Source: Mesorhizobium australicum WSM2073 (GTDB lineage: Bacteria; Pseudomonadota; Alphaproteobacteria; Rhizobiales; Rhizobiaceae). Taken from it: 64,000 nucleotides of DNA. The stretch covers positions 930,001 to 994,000 of the forward strand of contig NC_019973.1 of assembly GCF_000230995.2 (NCBI RefSeq). Direction: 5' to 3'. The position numbers and the translations under genes are program-made. This document shows positions 1 to 12,400 of the stretch, piece by piece (positions within the stretch are counted from its first letter, which is position 1; each line of letters starts with the position of its first letter). Below the pieces are notes generated by a model. It made no database searches. It was given only the letters and a program-made list of their open reading frames with translations, and had not been told where the DNA came from.

Positions 1-2
1 GC

Positions 3-728
3 GAGCCCTATACGCCGCCGGTGCCGGATGCCTCCTGGCTCAGCCTGTCGGCGCGTGCGCCGAAAAACCTGCGCATCGGCTTCACCGTCACGCCGCCCAA
101 CGGCACCGCCATCGATCCGGAGGTGAAGGCGGCGGTGCTGGCGACCGTGGCCGCATTCGAGCGGTTGGGGCATCATGTCGAGGAGCACGACATGCCGCTC
201 GATGCCAATGGCGTATGGGCAACCTACACCAACATGACCTGCGTCCAGACGGCGGCGACCTTCGACTCCCTGGAAACGGTGATCGGCCGGCGGGTGACGC
301 CAGGCGATGTCGAGGCGGTGACCTGGGCGATCATCGAGCGCGGCCGCGCCACCAGCGGGGTCAGGCACATCTCCGATGTCGAGCAGCTCCGGCAGGTCGG
401 CCGCGATATTGTCGGCGACCTCAAGGCCTATGATCTCTTCGTCACGCCGACCTTGACGCAACTGCCGCGGCCGTTCGGCTATTACGACATGTCGGAGACC
501 GACATCGACCGCTACAACGCCAAATGGACGGATGCCGTCTTTGCCTTCCCCTTCAACATCTCCGGCCAGCCGGCGATCTCGCTGCCGCTCGGCTGGTCGC
601 ACGGCGGCGTGCCGGTCGGCGTGCAACTGGTCGGCCGCTACGGCGACGAGGCGACGGTGCTGGCGGCGTCGGCGCAGCTGGAACAGGAAATGCCATGGAG
701 GGACAAGCGGCCGGCGGTGAGCGCTTAG
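3..728 (+). CDS. Amidase-signature family protein, C-terminal part (5' end outside window)
   Basis: This is the last ~240 residues of an amidase-signature enzyme, which hydrolyses C-N amide bonds using a Ser-cisSer-Lys triad. The catalytic residues lie in the N-terminal part, outside the window. The frame is open from base 3, so the GTG at 21 is only an internal codon. What is visible matches the C-terminal domain of the family: a 'DLFVTPTL' strand, an 'FPFNISGQPAISLPLG' block (the usual FN.tG.PA.s.P motif) and a 'GVPVGVQLVG' strand near the end. The substrate cannot be told. The next gene, an M24 peptidase, is convergent, so shared function is not implied. Confidence 0.85.
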   Translation, partial: EPYTPPVPDASWLSLSARAPKNLRIGFTVTPPNGTAIDPEVKAAVLATVAAFERLGHHVEEHDMPLDANGVWATYTNMTCVQTAATFDSLETVIGRRVTPGDVEAVTWAIIERGRATSGVRHISDVEQLRQVGRDIVGDLKAYDLFVTPTLTQLPRPFGYYDMSETDIDRYNAKWTDAVFAFPFNISGQPAISLPLGWSHGGVPVGVQLVGRYGDEATVLAASAQLEQEMPWRDKRPAVSA

Positions 729-772
729 GGACCTGTACGGAGGTTTGATCGCTGGACGGCAAAACCTTTCCC

Positions 773-960
773 GTCGTCATCCTGGGGCGTAGCAAGGAGC
801 GCAGCGACGCAGCGCAGACCCCAGGATCCATGCCGCGACATCAAAGCGTTCCCGGCGGTCCAAAATTCTGCTCCGCTGCACCCCACGGAAAGGTCACGGC
901 ATGGATCCTCGGGTCTCCGCGACGGAGCTTCGCTCCTGCTCCGCCCGTGGATGACGAAGG
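773..960. repeat. Dispersed palindromic intergenic repeat, copy 1
   Basis: A ~188-bp non-coding block. It opens with GTCGTCATCCTGGGGCG and closes with GTGGATGACGAAGG, so its ends are inverted copies of each other (CGTCATCC / GGATGACG). A second copy lies at 2366-2552, with the same internal order: GGAGCGCAGCGACGCAGCGCAG, ATCCATGCCG, TCTGCTCCGCTGCACC, GGCATGGATCCTCGGGTCTCCGCGACG. The block should fold into a long hairpin. It sits between two convergent genes. I recognise this type as common between genes in Mesorhizobium genomes, but I cannot confirm copy number here. Confidence 0.75.
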
Positions 961-1008
961 TGGAGGGACCTCAGCCAATTTCCGGAGGTGCAGATCTCAA
1001 GCCTCCTA

Positions 1009-2253
1009 CTACCCAATCACCTCCAGCCGCCGCGGCAGCCGGTTCATCGCGACCGGCCCATCCGGCGTGATCAGGAACTGGTCCTCGAGGTTGAAGCTGG
1101 CGAGGCCGTCGATATAGAGCGGGATTTCGAAGGCCAGCACCATGCCGGCCTCGATCACGACCTCGCTGCCGGCCGATATGAACGGCCATTGCTCGGAAAA
1201 GACCGACTGCCCGACGCCGTGGCCGAAGTGGCCGCGGCGGTAGGAGCGCAGGCCTTGGCGCGCCAGGCTGTCGGTGGCGACGCGGTGGACATGGGCAAGC
1301 GTGTTCCCGGGAACAAGCTCGGCCAGCCCATCGTCGAAGGCGCGCTCGGCAATGGCGTGCAGTTCGGCCTGATCAGCCGAAGGCGGGCCGAAGGTGAAGT
1401 TGCGCGACATGTCGGAGGCGTAGCCACCGACCGTACAGACCATGTCGCATTTCAGCGGATCGCCCGCCACGGCCCTGGCGTCGGCGCCCTTGGCCCGGGC
1501 GCCCAGCGTCACATATTCGGCCGTGATGACCGGGTGGGACAAGCCGGCCGCCGCCGTGGCGACGCCCTGCCGGTAGAGCGCGACGAGATCGCTCTGGCGC
1601 ATGCCGGCCATGGCATCGACCTGCAGCCGCTCCAGGCCGGCTTCCGACAGGATGATGCCTTGCCGCAGCAGGTCGATCTCGCGCTGCGACTTGAGCGCGC
1701 GCAGCCGGTCCTGCACAAGCGAGCCGTCCACAACAGGGCAATCCGGCAGCAGCGCCTGGATGGCGGCAAAATCGGCGGCGGGAATGAAGTCGAGGTCGAG
1801 GCCGAGCGTGGCGCGCTCCAGCCCGAAATCGGCGAGGATTGCCTGCAGCTGTCGCACCGAGCCGGCGAGGTCGAAGGTGGCGGGACGCGCGAAATCCGGC
1901 GCGCGGCCGAGCGAAGCCAGGCCAGCCTCGATACGCTCCGCCAGGGGCAGCCCGGCAGGCTCTGTCTCGATCGGCGCTGCTTCGATCCAGATCGGGTGCG
2001 AGCGCACGACCATCTCGGGCGCGGCGGTCCGCAGTTGCGTGGCATTGAAGTCGGCGACCACGACGCCGATCGGCAGGTCCTGCCTGGCCGGGACGACGAC
2101 GAAGCCGGCGCCGGCGCGCCGGAACAGTCCGGCCGGACCGATCGAAGCGCCGGTCGCATAATGGAAGGCCTCGGGCGCTGAGAGCACCAGCGCCGCGATG
2201 CCAGCGCGTTGCATCAACTGCGTGGCGCGCTGCCGGTCGACAAAACCCGTCAT
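1009..2253 (-). CDS. M24-family metallopeptidase (Xaa-Pro aminopeptidase/creatinase fold)
   Basis: A 414-residue enzyme with the two-domain layout of prolidase/creatinase: an N-terminal creatinase-like domain (about 1-150) and a C-terminal pita-bread catalytic domain. All five metal ligands can be placed (numbering from the ATG at 2253): D270 and D281, 11 apart in 'CDMVCTVGGYASDMSR', H345 in 'GHFGHGVGQ', E376 in 'LAFEIPL' and E390 in 'NLEDQF'. A dinuclear metal-dependent peptidase or related hydrolase is therefore expected; the substrate is unknown. The start at 2253 is preferred over upstream codons because GGAGA stands 6 bases before it. Cytoplasmic, with no signal peptide. Confidence 0.88.
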   Translation of the reverse strand: MTGFVDRQRATQLMQRAGIAALVLSAPEAFHYATGASIGPAGLFRRAGAGFVVVPARQDLPIGVVVADFNATQLRTAAPEMVVRSHPIWIEAAPIETEPAGLPLAERIEAGLASLGRAPDFARPATFDLAGSVRQLQAILADFGLERATLGLDLDFIPAADFAAIQALLPDCPVVDGSLVQDRLRALKSQREIDLLRQGIILSEAGLERLQVDAMAGMRQSDLVALYRQGVATAAAGLSHPVITAEYVTLGARAKGADARAVAGDPLKCDMVCTVGGYASDMSRNFTFGPPSADQAELHAIAERAFDDGLAELVPGNTLAHVHRVATDSLARQGLRSYRRGHFGHGVGQSVFSEQWPFISAGSEVVIEAGMVLAFEIPLYIDGLASFNLEDQFLITPDGPVAMNRLPRRLEVIG

Positions 2254-2365
2254 GTGTTTCTCCGGATGTCCGAAGCGACAACGGAGCATCGCAGGTGCGG
2301 ACAATCAAGACGGTTGCTCGTATTGACGCACCGATACCTTGAGTGCGGAGCGGAGATGCCCACGA

Positions 2366-2552
2366 CTTCGTCATCCTAGAGCGGAGCAAGGAGCGCAGCG
2401 ACGCAGCGCAGGCCCTAGAATCCATGCCGGGACTCCGGAGCGTTGCCACGGTCCAGATTCTGCTCCGCTGCACCCGCCAGCACGGTCGCGGCATGGATCC
2501 TCGGGTCTCCGCGACGCCGCGCCGCGGCTGCTCCGCCCGTGGATGACGAAGG
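2366..2552. repeat. Dispersed palindromic intergenic repeat, copy 2
   Basis: Second copy of the block at 773-960, in the same orientation. Its ends form a clear inverted repeat: CTTCGTCATCCT at the left and GGATGACGAAGG at the right. The centre differs from copy 1 by several substitutions and small indels. It lies between the 5' end of the M24 peptidase gene and the 3' end of the IalB gene, so it may act as a transcript-end or mRNA-stability hairpin. Confidence 0.75.
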
Positions 2553-2586
2553 GATAGGATGTCGGCCGCGGTTGCCGGCGAACCCG

Positions 2587-3144
2587 CTACTTGATCGATT
2601 CCAGCTTGGTCAGGGCGGCGGTGAAGCCGGCCAGCGACACCGGGATGGTGACCGGCTTGCGGGTGACGGACTCCATGCCGATGTTCAGATTGGTTCCCGA
2701 CTTCATCGCCTTGACGAGGTCCGGCGGCAGCGGCGTGGCGGCATAGGCGCCGTTCTGGTCGCTGGTCTGGATGGCGATGGTCGTCTTCTGTCCCTGGTCG
2801 ATCTGGTAGCTGGCGCCGGACGGCAGGAAGAGGCCGTGCGGCAAGGCGAGCAGCATGGCGAGGCTGCCATTGCCGTTGTCGCGGCGAACGGTCACCGTAA
2901 GCACGCGCTGTCCTGTCTTCGCCTCGGTCAGGTTCTGCGACACCTGGCATTGAAGTTCGGAGCTCGCCGAGCCGCTGGAGCAGTTGACCGCCCAGGGATT
3001 GGCGTCGGCCGGCTTTGACTGGGCCGGTTGGGGCTTGGCGGCTTCCTCGGCAAGTGCGGGTCCGGCGCCCGACAGGATGAGCCACAGGGCACCAATACCT
3101 GCGGCCAAGCTCAAAGTATTAGCTACAGCTAAAACAACTCTCAT
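2587..3144 (-). CDS. Invasion-associated locus B (IalB) family secreted protein
   Basis: A 185-residue protein with a typical signal peptide: positively charged start, hydrophobic stretch to about residue 28, and 'GPALA' before the likely cleavage site. A Pro/Lys-rich linker follows, then an IalB-like domain from about 50. Family features visible are 'W.VNC' followed by a paired cysteine in 'ELQCQVSQ', the 'LTVTVRR' strand, and 'LPHGLFLPSGASYQID'. The protein is expected in the periplasm. IalB was named from Bartonella, where it affects erythrocyte invasion; in free-living and symbiotic rhizobia the family is common and its role is unclear. The gene is divergent from the giant adhesin gene. 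Confidence 0.85.
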   Translation of the reverse strand: MRVVLAVANTLSLAAGIGALWLILSGAGPALAEEAAKPQPAQSKPADANPWAVNCSSGSASSELQCQVSQNLTEAKTGQRVLTVTVRRDNGNGSLAMLLALPHGLFLPSGASYQIDQGQKTTIAIQTSDQNGAYAATPLPPDLVKAMKSGTNLNIGMESVTRKPVTIPVSLAGFTAALTKLESIK

Positions 3145-3442
3145 GTTCTTTTAGGCCCCACCGGTATTTCCCGCAGTAGGGCTTGATACAACACTCCAAT
3201 CCAGCCTGAAAGCCAGGAATCCACCGAAGCAAGCCGGCAAATCTACTGTGTCCATGTTGCCACAGAGTAGCACTTTGGTGGGCCACAACAGCAGTTTGAT
3301 CATTGGGGACTCGCTATACAATAGAATTCCATTAAACATCGGCACGCGGGACGTGTAGTCCCAGAAGGACTCGCCAGGGATGGGAACTACCGAGAAGTCT
3401 CGGCAAGTTGGTGAGATGGCGGCGCGTGGGGAGGGGTTCCTC
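3145..3442. other. Intergenic region between IalB and giant adhesin genes
   Basis: About 300 bp upstream of both divergent genes, more AT-rich than its surroundings (for example around 3290-3340). It must hold both promoters. I could not identify convincing -35/-10 pairs. An open frame on the minus strand (3151-3444) has no family resemblance or ribosome site and is not called. Confidence 0.5.
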
Positions 3443-6400
3443 ATGCGCGCCGGTTATCGCCGTTCGAGCATTGCAAGGCAGCTCTGGAAGACGACGGCGC
3501 TTACGTCGCTGGCGCTGGCGCTCTCGGGCGTGGCCGCCTATGGCGACGATGCCGGGCTCTGGCAGCCCCAGGTCCGGGCCATCATCGGCGCCGACAACAA
3601 TGGCGGCAACGCCGCGCTCGAAGGCTTCATCCCGATCAAGCAGACCGCCGAATCGGTGCTGTTCCTGGATGTGCGGGCCAAGCACGATTTCAAGGACGCC
3701 TTCGGCCAGGATATCGGCCTCGGCATCCGCCGCATCGTCAACCCGGACCTGATGCTCGGCGGCTATGCCTATTTCAATGCCGAGAGTTACGGCGGCACCC
3801 AGTTCACCGGGGGCACGCTGGGCGTCGAGGCGATCACGCCGAATTTCGACGCGCATGTGAACGTCTTCGTGCCGATCAAGGGCGACTCGACCGACCACTC
3901 GACCAGCTCGACCCTGTCGATGGTCTCCAACCAGCTGATCGAGCAGATCTCGGTGCTCGACCATCGCGACTACGCGGCCTGGGGCATCGAGGGCGAGGTT
4001 GGAGCGAAGGTGCCGCTCAATCTGCCCGACAAGCATTCGCTGCGACTGGACGTTGGCGGCTATCATTTCGAGGATCCGCACGGTGATGACGGCAGCGTCA
4101 CCGGCGCCAAGGCTGGCATCGAATATGAGATCGGCGATGTCTTCGGCACCGGAACGTCGCTGACCTTCACCGGCGAGGTGCGCAACGACAATCGCGACGA
4201 CACCCAGTTCGCCGGCAGCGTGCGGCTGAATATCCCGTTCAATCCCGGCGGCGGCTCGGACAGCACCGCGGCCATCGGGGCGGATCCGGTCTATCCGGTC
4301 AGCGAAGGCTTGCGCAAGCGCGTCAACGAGCGGGTGCGCGGCGATATCGGCGTCCGCATCCAGAGCCAGGACAAGACCGGCGGCACGACGACCCGCGTCG
4401 CCATCAACGCCGCCACCAATGCCGCGTTCGGAAAGTTCTATTTCGCCGATGGCGGCCTGGCCGGCGCCGGCACGCAGGCCGACCCGACGACATTGGACGA
4501 TGCGGTCACCAAGGCCGGCAACGGCGGCTTCGTCGTGGCGCTCGGCGGCAATGGCAATCTGACGACTGGCGGCGTGACGCTGGCCACGGGCCAGACGGTC
4601 ATCGGCGGCGGCGAAAGCGTCACCGCGAAGCTTTTCGGCGGCGGCACCGCCACCTTCAACCTCGGCGGCAGCGACGGCACGATCCAGGGCACCAACGTCG
4701 CCAACCCCGTCATCACGCTGGGCAACGGCAACACGCTGAACGGCATCACCATCACCGGCGGCGGCGACGGCATTTTCGGCAACAACGCCACCAGCACGAC
4801 GCTGACCAACGTCACGGTAACGGGCACCGGCGGCAATGGCGCCGAGTTCACCGGCAATTCGACCAATGTCAGCGCGTCCAATTTCACCGCCACCGGCAAC
4901 GGCCTCGACGGCCTGCATATCGAAGGCGACGGCACCTACAATTTCACCGGCACGACGCTGCTGTCGGGCAACCAGGACGACGGCCTCGATATTACGGGCA
5001 AGGGAACCTACAGCTTCGCCATCCTCAATGCCCAGGACAACCAGGATGCCGGCATAACGGTGAAGGGCACCGCCGTCGGCGGCAGCTTCACCACCACCGG
5101 CGGCCAAGTGACGGGCAACAAGGCCCTGGGCGACGACGGCGTCGGCATCTTCATCGACCCGATCACCGCGCATGTGGTGCTGGATTCAATCTCGCAGACC
5201 GGCGGCACATCGGGCGTGGTGCTTGACCATGTCTCGGGCAGCTTCACGGTCAACGGCGCCACCACGATCTCCAACACGACGGGACCGGCGATCGCCATTT
5301 CCGATTCGCCGGCAACGATCCGCTTCGGCGACATCAACATCACGGCGCCGGGCGGCGACGGCATGTCGTTCAGCGGCGTCAACGCGGCGGTTGTGGCCGG
5401 CAACATCGTCATCTCCGGGCTCGGTCTCGGCCATGCCGGCCTCGACTTCTCCGGCAGCCAGACGACCTTCACGGCGCTCTCGGCCAACATCAGCGGATCG
5501 GGCGCCGGCTCGATCGGCATCGATCTCGCCGACACCACCGGCGGCGCTTCGATCATCATCACCAATGGCGGCACCATTTCGGGCGTCGACACGGGCGTGC
5601 GGCTGGGCATCGCCGGCTCGCTGGCCCACTCGGCCAATGCCCAATTCAGCTTCGGCGGCGGCTCGATCGCGGGCGTCACCGCCTCGCTCGACGCGCGTGG
5701 GCTGAACCAGACGCTCGGCCTCTATGCCTTCGGCTCGACGACGTTCAGCGGCCCGCAGCTGTTCGACCTCCAGAACGTGATCTTCGTCGGCGCGGCAGCC
5801 TCGGGTGCCGGCGACGGCTCCTCGCTTGCGGACCTGGCGTCGATCGGCACCGCCGACGGCATTACCGACGCCAACGCGATCTTCGTGCTGGTCAACGACG
5901 CCGGCAACACGCCGATCAATGCGTCGGGCGGCTTCTCGCTCAGCGACGACCAGACGCTGGCGTCCTTCGGCAATGGCCGCTCCTTCTCGCTCGGCGGCGT
6001 GCCGATCAACGTCACCGGCACCAACATCCAGCACGACCAGGTCGTTTCGGATCCCGGCACCGGGGCGGCGACGCTGACCAATTCGGGCGCCGGCGACGTC
6101 GTCACGCTGGGCAACGGCAACTCGCTGCTGGATTTCAACATTTCGGGCGGCAGCGGCGCGGCTATTGGTGGGACGGGCATTGCCGGTCTGACGGTCCAGG
6201 GTGTGTCGGTCGGCGGCGTTGCCACGGGCCTGTCGCTCGACAATTTCGGCGGCACCGGCACGCTCACCAATTTCGATATCACCAGCGCCGGCTCGGGCGT
6301 CAGCATCACCGGCGGCACCACCGGCACGCTGACTTTTGATGCCGCGAGCTCCATCACCGGCACGACCGGCGTGGCGTTCAACATCGATTCCTCGACACCG

Positions 6401-9400
6401 AACCTGACCTACAACGGCACGATCAACCAGACCGCTGCTGCCAGTGCGGTCAAGATCAACGCCATGAACGGCGGCTTCGCCAGGTTCGGCGGCAAGATCA
6501 CCGCCAGCACCGGCGCGGCCAACGCCATCGACCTGACCGGCAATGCCGGCGGCGCGATTGCTTTCGTCGGCGGTCTCGATCTGACAACCGATGGCGGCTT
6601 TGCCTTCAGCGCCGTCAATGGCGGCAATCTGACGGTGTACGGGGCAAGCAATACCGTGGCGACCGGCCTGGGGCCGGACGAGAAGGGCATCCAGATCGCC
6701 GGCATGACGATCGGCCTGGCCGGAGTGAACTTCTCCAGCGTCACCGTGGATGGCTCGGGCGGCGGCGTTTCGACCGGCATCGCCATTTCCAACACCAGCG
6801 GCGGCAACGTCAACTTCGGTGGCGTCGACCTGTATCGCATCAGCGGCGTCGCCATCAGTCTCGACAATGTCGCCAGCGGCAGATACACCTTCCAGGGCAC
6901 GACCAAGGTCGACACCGTGGTGGGTGGAGGCTCCGGCTTCCTGGTTCAGAACAGCGCCGCGACCGTCGGCGTCAGCAACCTCGTAACGACGAATATCGCC
7001 GGCGCCGATGCCAGCCTGACCAACAACACCGGCACGATCGACATTGGCGGCACCATCACCAATTCCGGCACGGGCGATGGCGTCGTCGTCTCCGGCGGAA
7101 GCGCGGCGATCACGATCGGCGCGACCATCAACAGCTCGGCGACAGCGCCCGGCACGGCCGTCAGGGTCGACGGCATCACCGGCGGCTCGGTCGCCTTCAC
7201 CGGTCCGGTCACCTCAACCGGCGCGGGCAACCTGTTCGCCATCGGCTCGACCACCGCGCCGACGGGTGGCACGATCAGCTTCACCGACTCGGCGCTGACC
7301 GCCAGCGGCGGCGGTGGCGCGATCATCGCAGGCTTGGGCGCGGCCGCGACCTTCAACGCCACGTCCCCAATTTCGATCACCAACGCGGTCGGCAACGGCC
7401 TGTCGGTCTCCAATGTCGCCGGCAGCGCCACCTTCGGCGCGGTCACCGTGTCGGGTGCAACCGGCAATGGCATCGACATTTCAGGCAATTCCGGTTCGGT
7501 GACTTTCGGTACCACCAATGTGACGCTGGGCTCGGCGGCCAACACCGCCGGCATCAACTTCGGCGGCACCAACGCCGATGTCAGCTTCGGCACCACCAGT
7601 GTGACGATGGGCGCCGGCGCCAACCAGACGGCAATCGACTTCAGCGGCTCGTCGACGACGGCCGATTTCGGCGTGACCACCATCACCGGCACCGGCGAGG
7701 CCACCTCGCGCGGCATCGACCTGTCATCGACGACGGGCAACAAGACCATCACCTTCCTGCGCGGCTCAAGCATCAGCGACGTCCATATTGGCGTCGACCT
7801 GTCGTCCAGCCTCACCACGGCGACCACCGCCAACGCCAATTTCACCTTCGGCGACGGCACTTCGGCCGACGGACTGCAGTCGTCGATCAGCGCGGCGGCC
7901 GGCGGCTACACCGTCAACACGGTCGGGCTCGACCCGACGCTCGGCAATTATGATTTCGACGACGTGTTCTTCACCGGCAGCGCCAATCTGCCCTCGGCGG
8001 TCGGCGCGGTGACGATGGTCTCGCAGTCGGGCGGCGTTATCGCCGTCGGCACGTACGGCCTCAGCCAGTCGGTGACCACGATTTCGCTTGCCGACGCCGA
8101 TCTCATGACCGGCACGCAGACCTTCGCCTTCGTCGGCACCGTCGATCTCAGCGCAACGCCGTTCACGCTCGATTCCGGCCAGTCGATCACCGGCTTCGGC
8201 AACAGCAACGTCATCGCCGTGTCCGGCACCTTCCAGCAGGTGAACGTGCAGGGCAATCTCGGCGCCACCGGCGGCAACGTTACCGGCGACGAGGGCGTCG
8301 TCACCGGCACCGCGGACGCCATGCATCTGCTCGGCAGCAATCAGGTGCGCAACACCGCCTTCGACTTCACTGGCGCCAGCGGCTCGGTCTTCCTGATCGA
8401 CCAGGGTGCGGCCGGTTTCAGCAATGCCGGCGGCATCTTCATCGATGGCGTCACGGTCAGCAATGTCGCCGTTGGTCAGACGGCGTTCAAGGTCGATGGC
8501 CTCACCAGCAACGTCTCGATCACCAACAACAACATCAACGTCGCCGGGACGCTGCTCGACGCCGATGGCGGCAACGGCAACATCACGCTGACGCGCGGCA
8601 ACCTGCCCAATGGCGGGCCGGCCGGCACGCTGACCGGCGGCGGCGTCTCGATCGTCAACCGCACCGGCGGCCTTGTCGATTTCACCGACAAGGCGACCAT
8701 CGGCGGCAATGGCGTATCGCTGACCAACAACAGCGGCGCGGGAATCACCTTCGCCGATCTGGACGTTTCCACCAATGGAGCGACGGCCTTCACCGCCACC
8801 GGCGGCGGCACGATCACGGTCGACGCGGGAACGATCAATGCCACGGGCGCGCAAGCGGCGTCGCTCGACAGCATCACGGCCGACATTCATTTCACGTCCA
8901 CCAGCGCGACGTTCAGCGCCGGCAACGGCATCGACCTGCAGAACCTGGCCGGCACGGCCGCTTTCGGCACCGGCACGCTGACCAACACCGGTGCGGGCAC
9001 GTCGTTCAATGTCGGCTCGGCGACCGCCGCCAGCGGCGGCACTGCTGATATCTCCTATGGCGGCACGATCGCCACCAACGGCAGCGGCGCCGCCGTCTCG
9101 ATCCAGAGCATGACCGGTGGCTCGGTGGCGCTGTCGGGCAATTTGACCGACAGCAATGCGGCGGCCGGCGGCAACATTTTCGTTGCCGGCAACGATTCCA
9201 TCACCATCACCTTCTCGGGTACGACCAAGCAGATCAGCTCGGGCGCCGCCGATGGTGTCAATCTCGGCCTCCCCGGCGGTTGGCCTTCGGGCACGCCGAC
9301 CCCCAACACGAACTCCGCCATCAACTTCACCAATGGCGGCCTCGACATAACGACGACAACAGGCGCGGGCTTCATAGCCATCGGGGACTTCGGCTCCTCG

Positions 9401-12400
9401 ACCTTCACCGTCACCGGCAGCGGCAACAAGATCAATTCCGCCGGCAACGGTCTCCTGGCGGTCGGCGCCGATGCCGGCGTCGGCGGTGTCACCTTCGACA
9501 GCATCTCGGCGGTATCCACGAGCGCCTTGGGCGGCGGCGCCGGCGTGTTCCTGTCAGGCATGACCCTGGCGGGCAATGTCAACATCGGCGGGCTGAAGGA
9601 TACCGGCTATATCGGCGCCTCGCTGTCCGGCCTGTCCGGCCCCGGCGTGGTCAATTTCACCGGCACGAACGATCTCGACACCAGCCATGAAGGGTTCGAG
9701 ATCAGCGGCCAGGTCGGCACCATAAACATCGCCAATGTCGCCGGATCCACCCTGACCATCGACGGCAGCGAGGTCGGCATTGCGTTTGCCGTCCTCCAGA
9801 CCGGGACCGTCAATGTCGGCGGCAACGGCGGCGTCGCCAGCATCGGCGCGACGACAAGCACCACCGGGTCGGCCATAGCTCTCTCCGGCGGCAACGACCT
9901 TGTTAATGCGACGCTGAACTACAACGGTTCGATCAAGGTCGATACGGGCACGGTGCTGCAAGCCGCCGGCGGCGACTGGACCGAGTTGAACATGAGCGGT
10001 TCGGTCGTTTCGACCACGGACGCGGCGGCGGCGGGGACGGCGGCCTTCACCTTCACCGGCAACGCCAACGGCGCCTACAATATTTCAAGCACGATCAATC
10101 ATGCCGGCAAGGGCATCGGCGTGCTGTTTGACGGATCGTCCGAGGGAACGGCCACCTTCTCCGGCACGTCCAAGATCTTCAACACCAGCAGCGGCGCCAA
10201 CGGCGCCATCGTCAAGGCCCCCAGCATCGGCCCGGGCGAAGGCACGGGCACGCTCGCCTTCACCGGCGGCAATCTCAAGATCACCACCTCGAGCGGCGCC
10301 GGTTTCACCGCCAGCACCACCGGCCCGGGCACGGTCAGCGTCGGCGGCACCGGCAACACCATCACCACGACGACGGGCACCGCGCTCAACCTGGACGGCG
10401 CGACGGTCGGCGCCGATGGCGTCACCTTCGACAGCGTCTCGGTCAACGGCGCGGCGACCGGCATTGCGCTGAACAATGTTTTCGGCGGCACCGTCAGCCT
10501 CGGCGCCGCGAATTTGCTGGGCATCACCTCGCATGGCGTCGATATCTCCGGCACGCTCGGCTCGACGCTGAATTTCACCAGCCTGAACATCGGGCTCGGC
10601 GCGGCGAACGCGATCGGTCTCGACCTCAACGGCGCCGCGCTCGGCACCAGCACCGTCACGGCTGGGGATTTCGACGTCGACGGCGGCAGCTTCACCGGCA
10701 CGATCGGCATCGACATGGCCGACACGACCGGCACCGGCACGATCCAGCTCGGCGACACGACCAACAACAACCCAGCCGGCCAGACCTCGAAGATCGAGAA
10801 TGTCGGCTATGGCGTCCAGTTCTCCAGCGCCACCAACGCCAAGCTGGTCTTCGGCGACGGGGCAGGTCCGGCCGAATCTTCGATCGCCACCACCGGCGGC
10901 CAGGTCATTCACGCCACCGACACCTTGCCGACAGCGGGCGACTACAATTTCAACGACGTCAATTTCTCCGGCGACACGTCAAACCTGTCGGCGATCAGCG
11001 TCTACTACGTCACCGCCGACGCCAGCGCTCTCGGCGACGGCAGCCTGCTCAATCCAGGCACCTATGCGAACGCCCAGAATTCCACGGCCAATGTCATCGT
11101 GCTGATCGACAAGAACGGCACCGGCAGCCAGGAGACGATCGACCTGGGCGGCACCTCGTTCCAACTCGACGACGGACAGGTGCTGCTAGCCTTCAAGAGC
11201 GGCGATGCGGCCGTCGATGTCTCGCAGCTCGGTGTCGACACCAGCAGCGGCGCCTCGGCGGCATTCCATTTCACCACGGTGCAGAATTCGCCGATTATTT
11301 CGGCGCCGAGCGGCATCGATACGCTGCGGCCGATCCTGCAGAGCAACACCGCCGCCTCGGTGGTCAATTTCGCGACGACCGGCACCGGCGTCCTCACCGG
11401 CGGCATCGAGAACCTGATCATCCGCAACACCGGCAGCGGCACCGGCGTCTCGGGCAGCGTGGCGACCGCCTCCAGCTTCTTCCTCAGGAACAACGACATC
11501 GCCGCCGGCGGCCGGGCGCTCGATTTCACCACCAGCGGCGCGCCGGCTGCCGACAGGCTTCTGCTTTCGATCGACGGCAACACGCTGCAGTCGACAGGGA
11601 CCGCGCTTGCCGCCAATTTCCTCGGCCAGAGCGTCAGCGCCATTCAGAATACGATCGCGATCCGGTCGTTCGCCAACAATACGGTCATCGGCGGCACCGG
11701 CGGCGGCATTGCTTTTAACGGTGCCACTTTCGACTCGACGGGCGGCGGCGGCACCGTCAGCGCGGGCACCCTCACCGTCGGCACAACTGGTGCGCGCGTG
11801 CAGGGCGACGGCCTCAACCTGCTCAACACCAGCGGCACGCTCGATCTTGGCACCTTCAGCATTGCCAACAATGGCGGCACGGGCCTGCTGGTCAACGAAA
11901 AGGGTGGCACGACCTTCACGTTGAACAGCTCGGGCGGCTCGGTCGACACCACGAACGGCACTGCCATCAATCTCGACCCGCTGACGGTCCACATGACGCT
12001 CGGCAGCGTCACCGCCACCGGCGGCGCCAGCGGCATCATCTTCGACGGTGTTGCCGGCACCTTCGCCGTCACCGGCGCCACCAGCATCACCGGCACGTCG
12101 GGCGCCGGCATCAGCGCCATCAATACCAATACCGGCACGTTCAACTTCAACACGGTAACGGTCAACAACACGACCGGCGGCGGCATCGGCTGGGCCAGCG
12201 GCACGCTCACCGTCACCGGCCTCGCTAACATCGACACCACCACCGGCGCCGGCATAGCCGCGACGGGCGGTACGATCAGTGTCGCCGGCTCGGGCAACAC
12301 GATCACGACCGGGTCAGGAACCGCACTCGATCTCAGCGGTACGACCGTTGGTGCTGGCGGCGTGAATTTCTCCAGCGTCTCGGCCAATGGCGCCGCTACC

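Noticed and set aside
988..2181. Long open frame on the plus strand (397 codons) opposite the M24 peptidase gene
   Set aside because: Mirror of GC-rich codons of a gene with all five metal ligands in place; its product is Arg/Gly/Ala-rich with no family resemblance.
3332..5173. Long minus-strand frames (613 codons here; others at 12314-13756) opposite the giant adhesin gene
   Set aside because: The codon bias of the Gly/Thr/Asn-rich adhesin leaves the opposite strand open. Products are low-complexity Asp/Arg/Ala strings.
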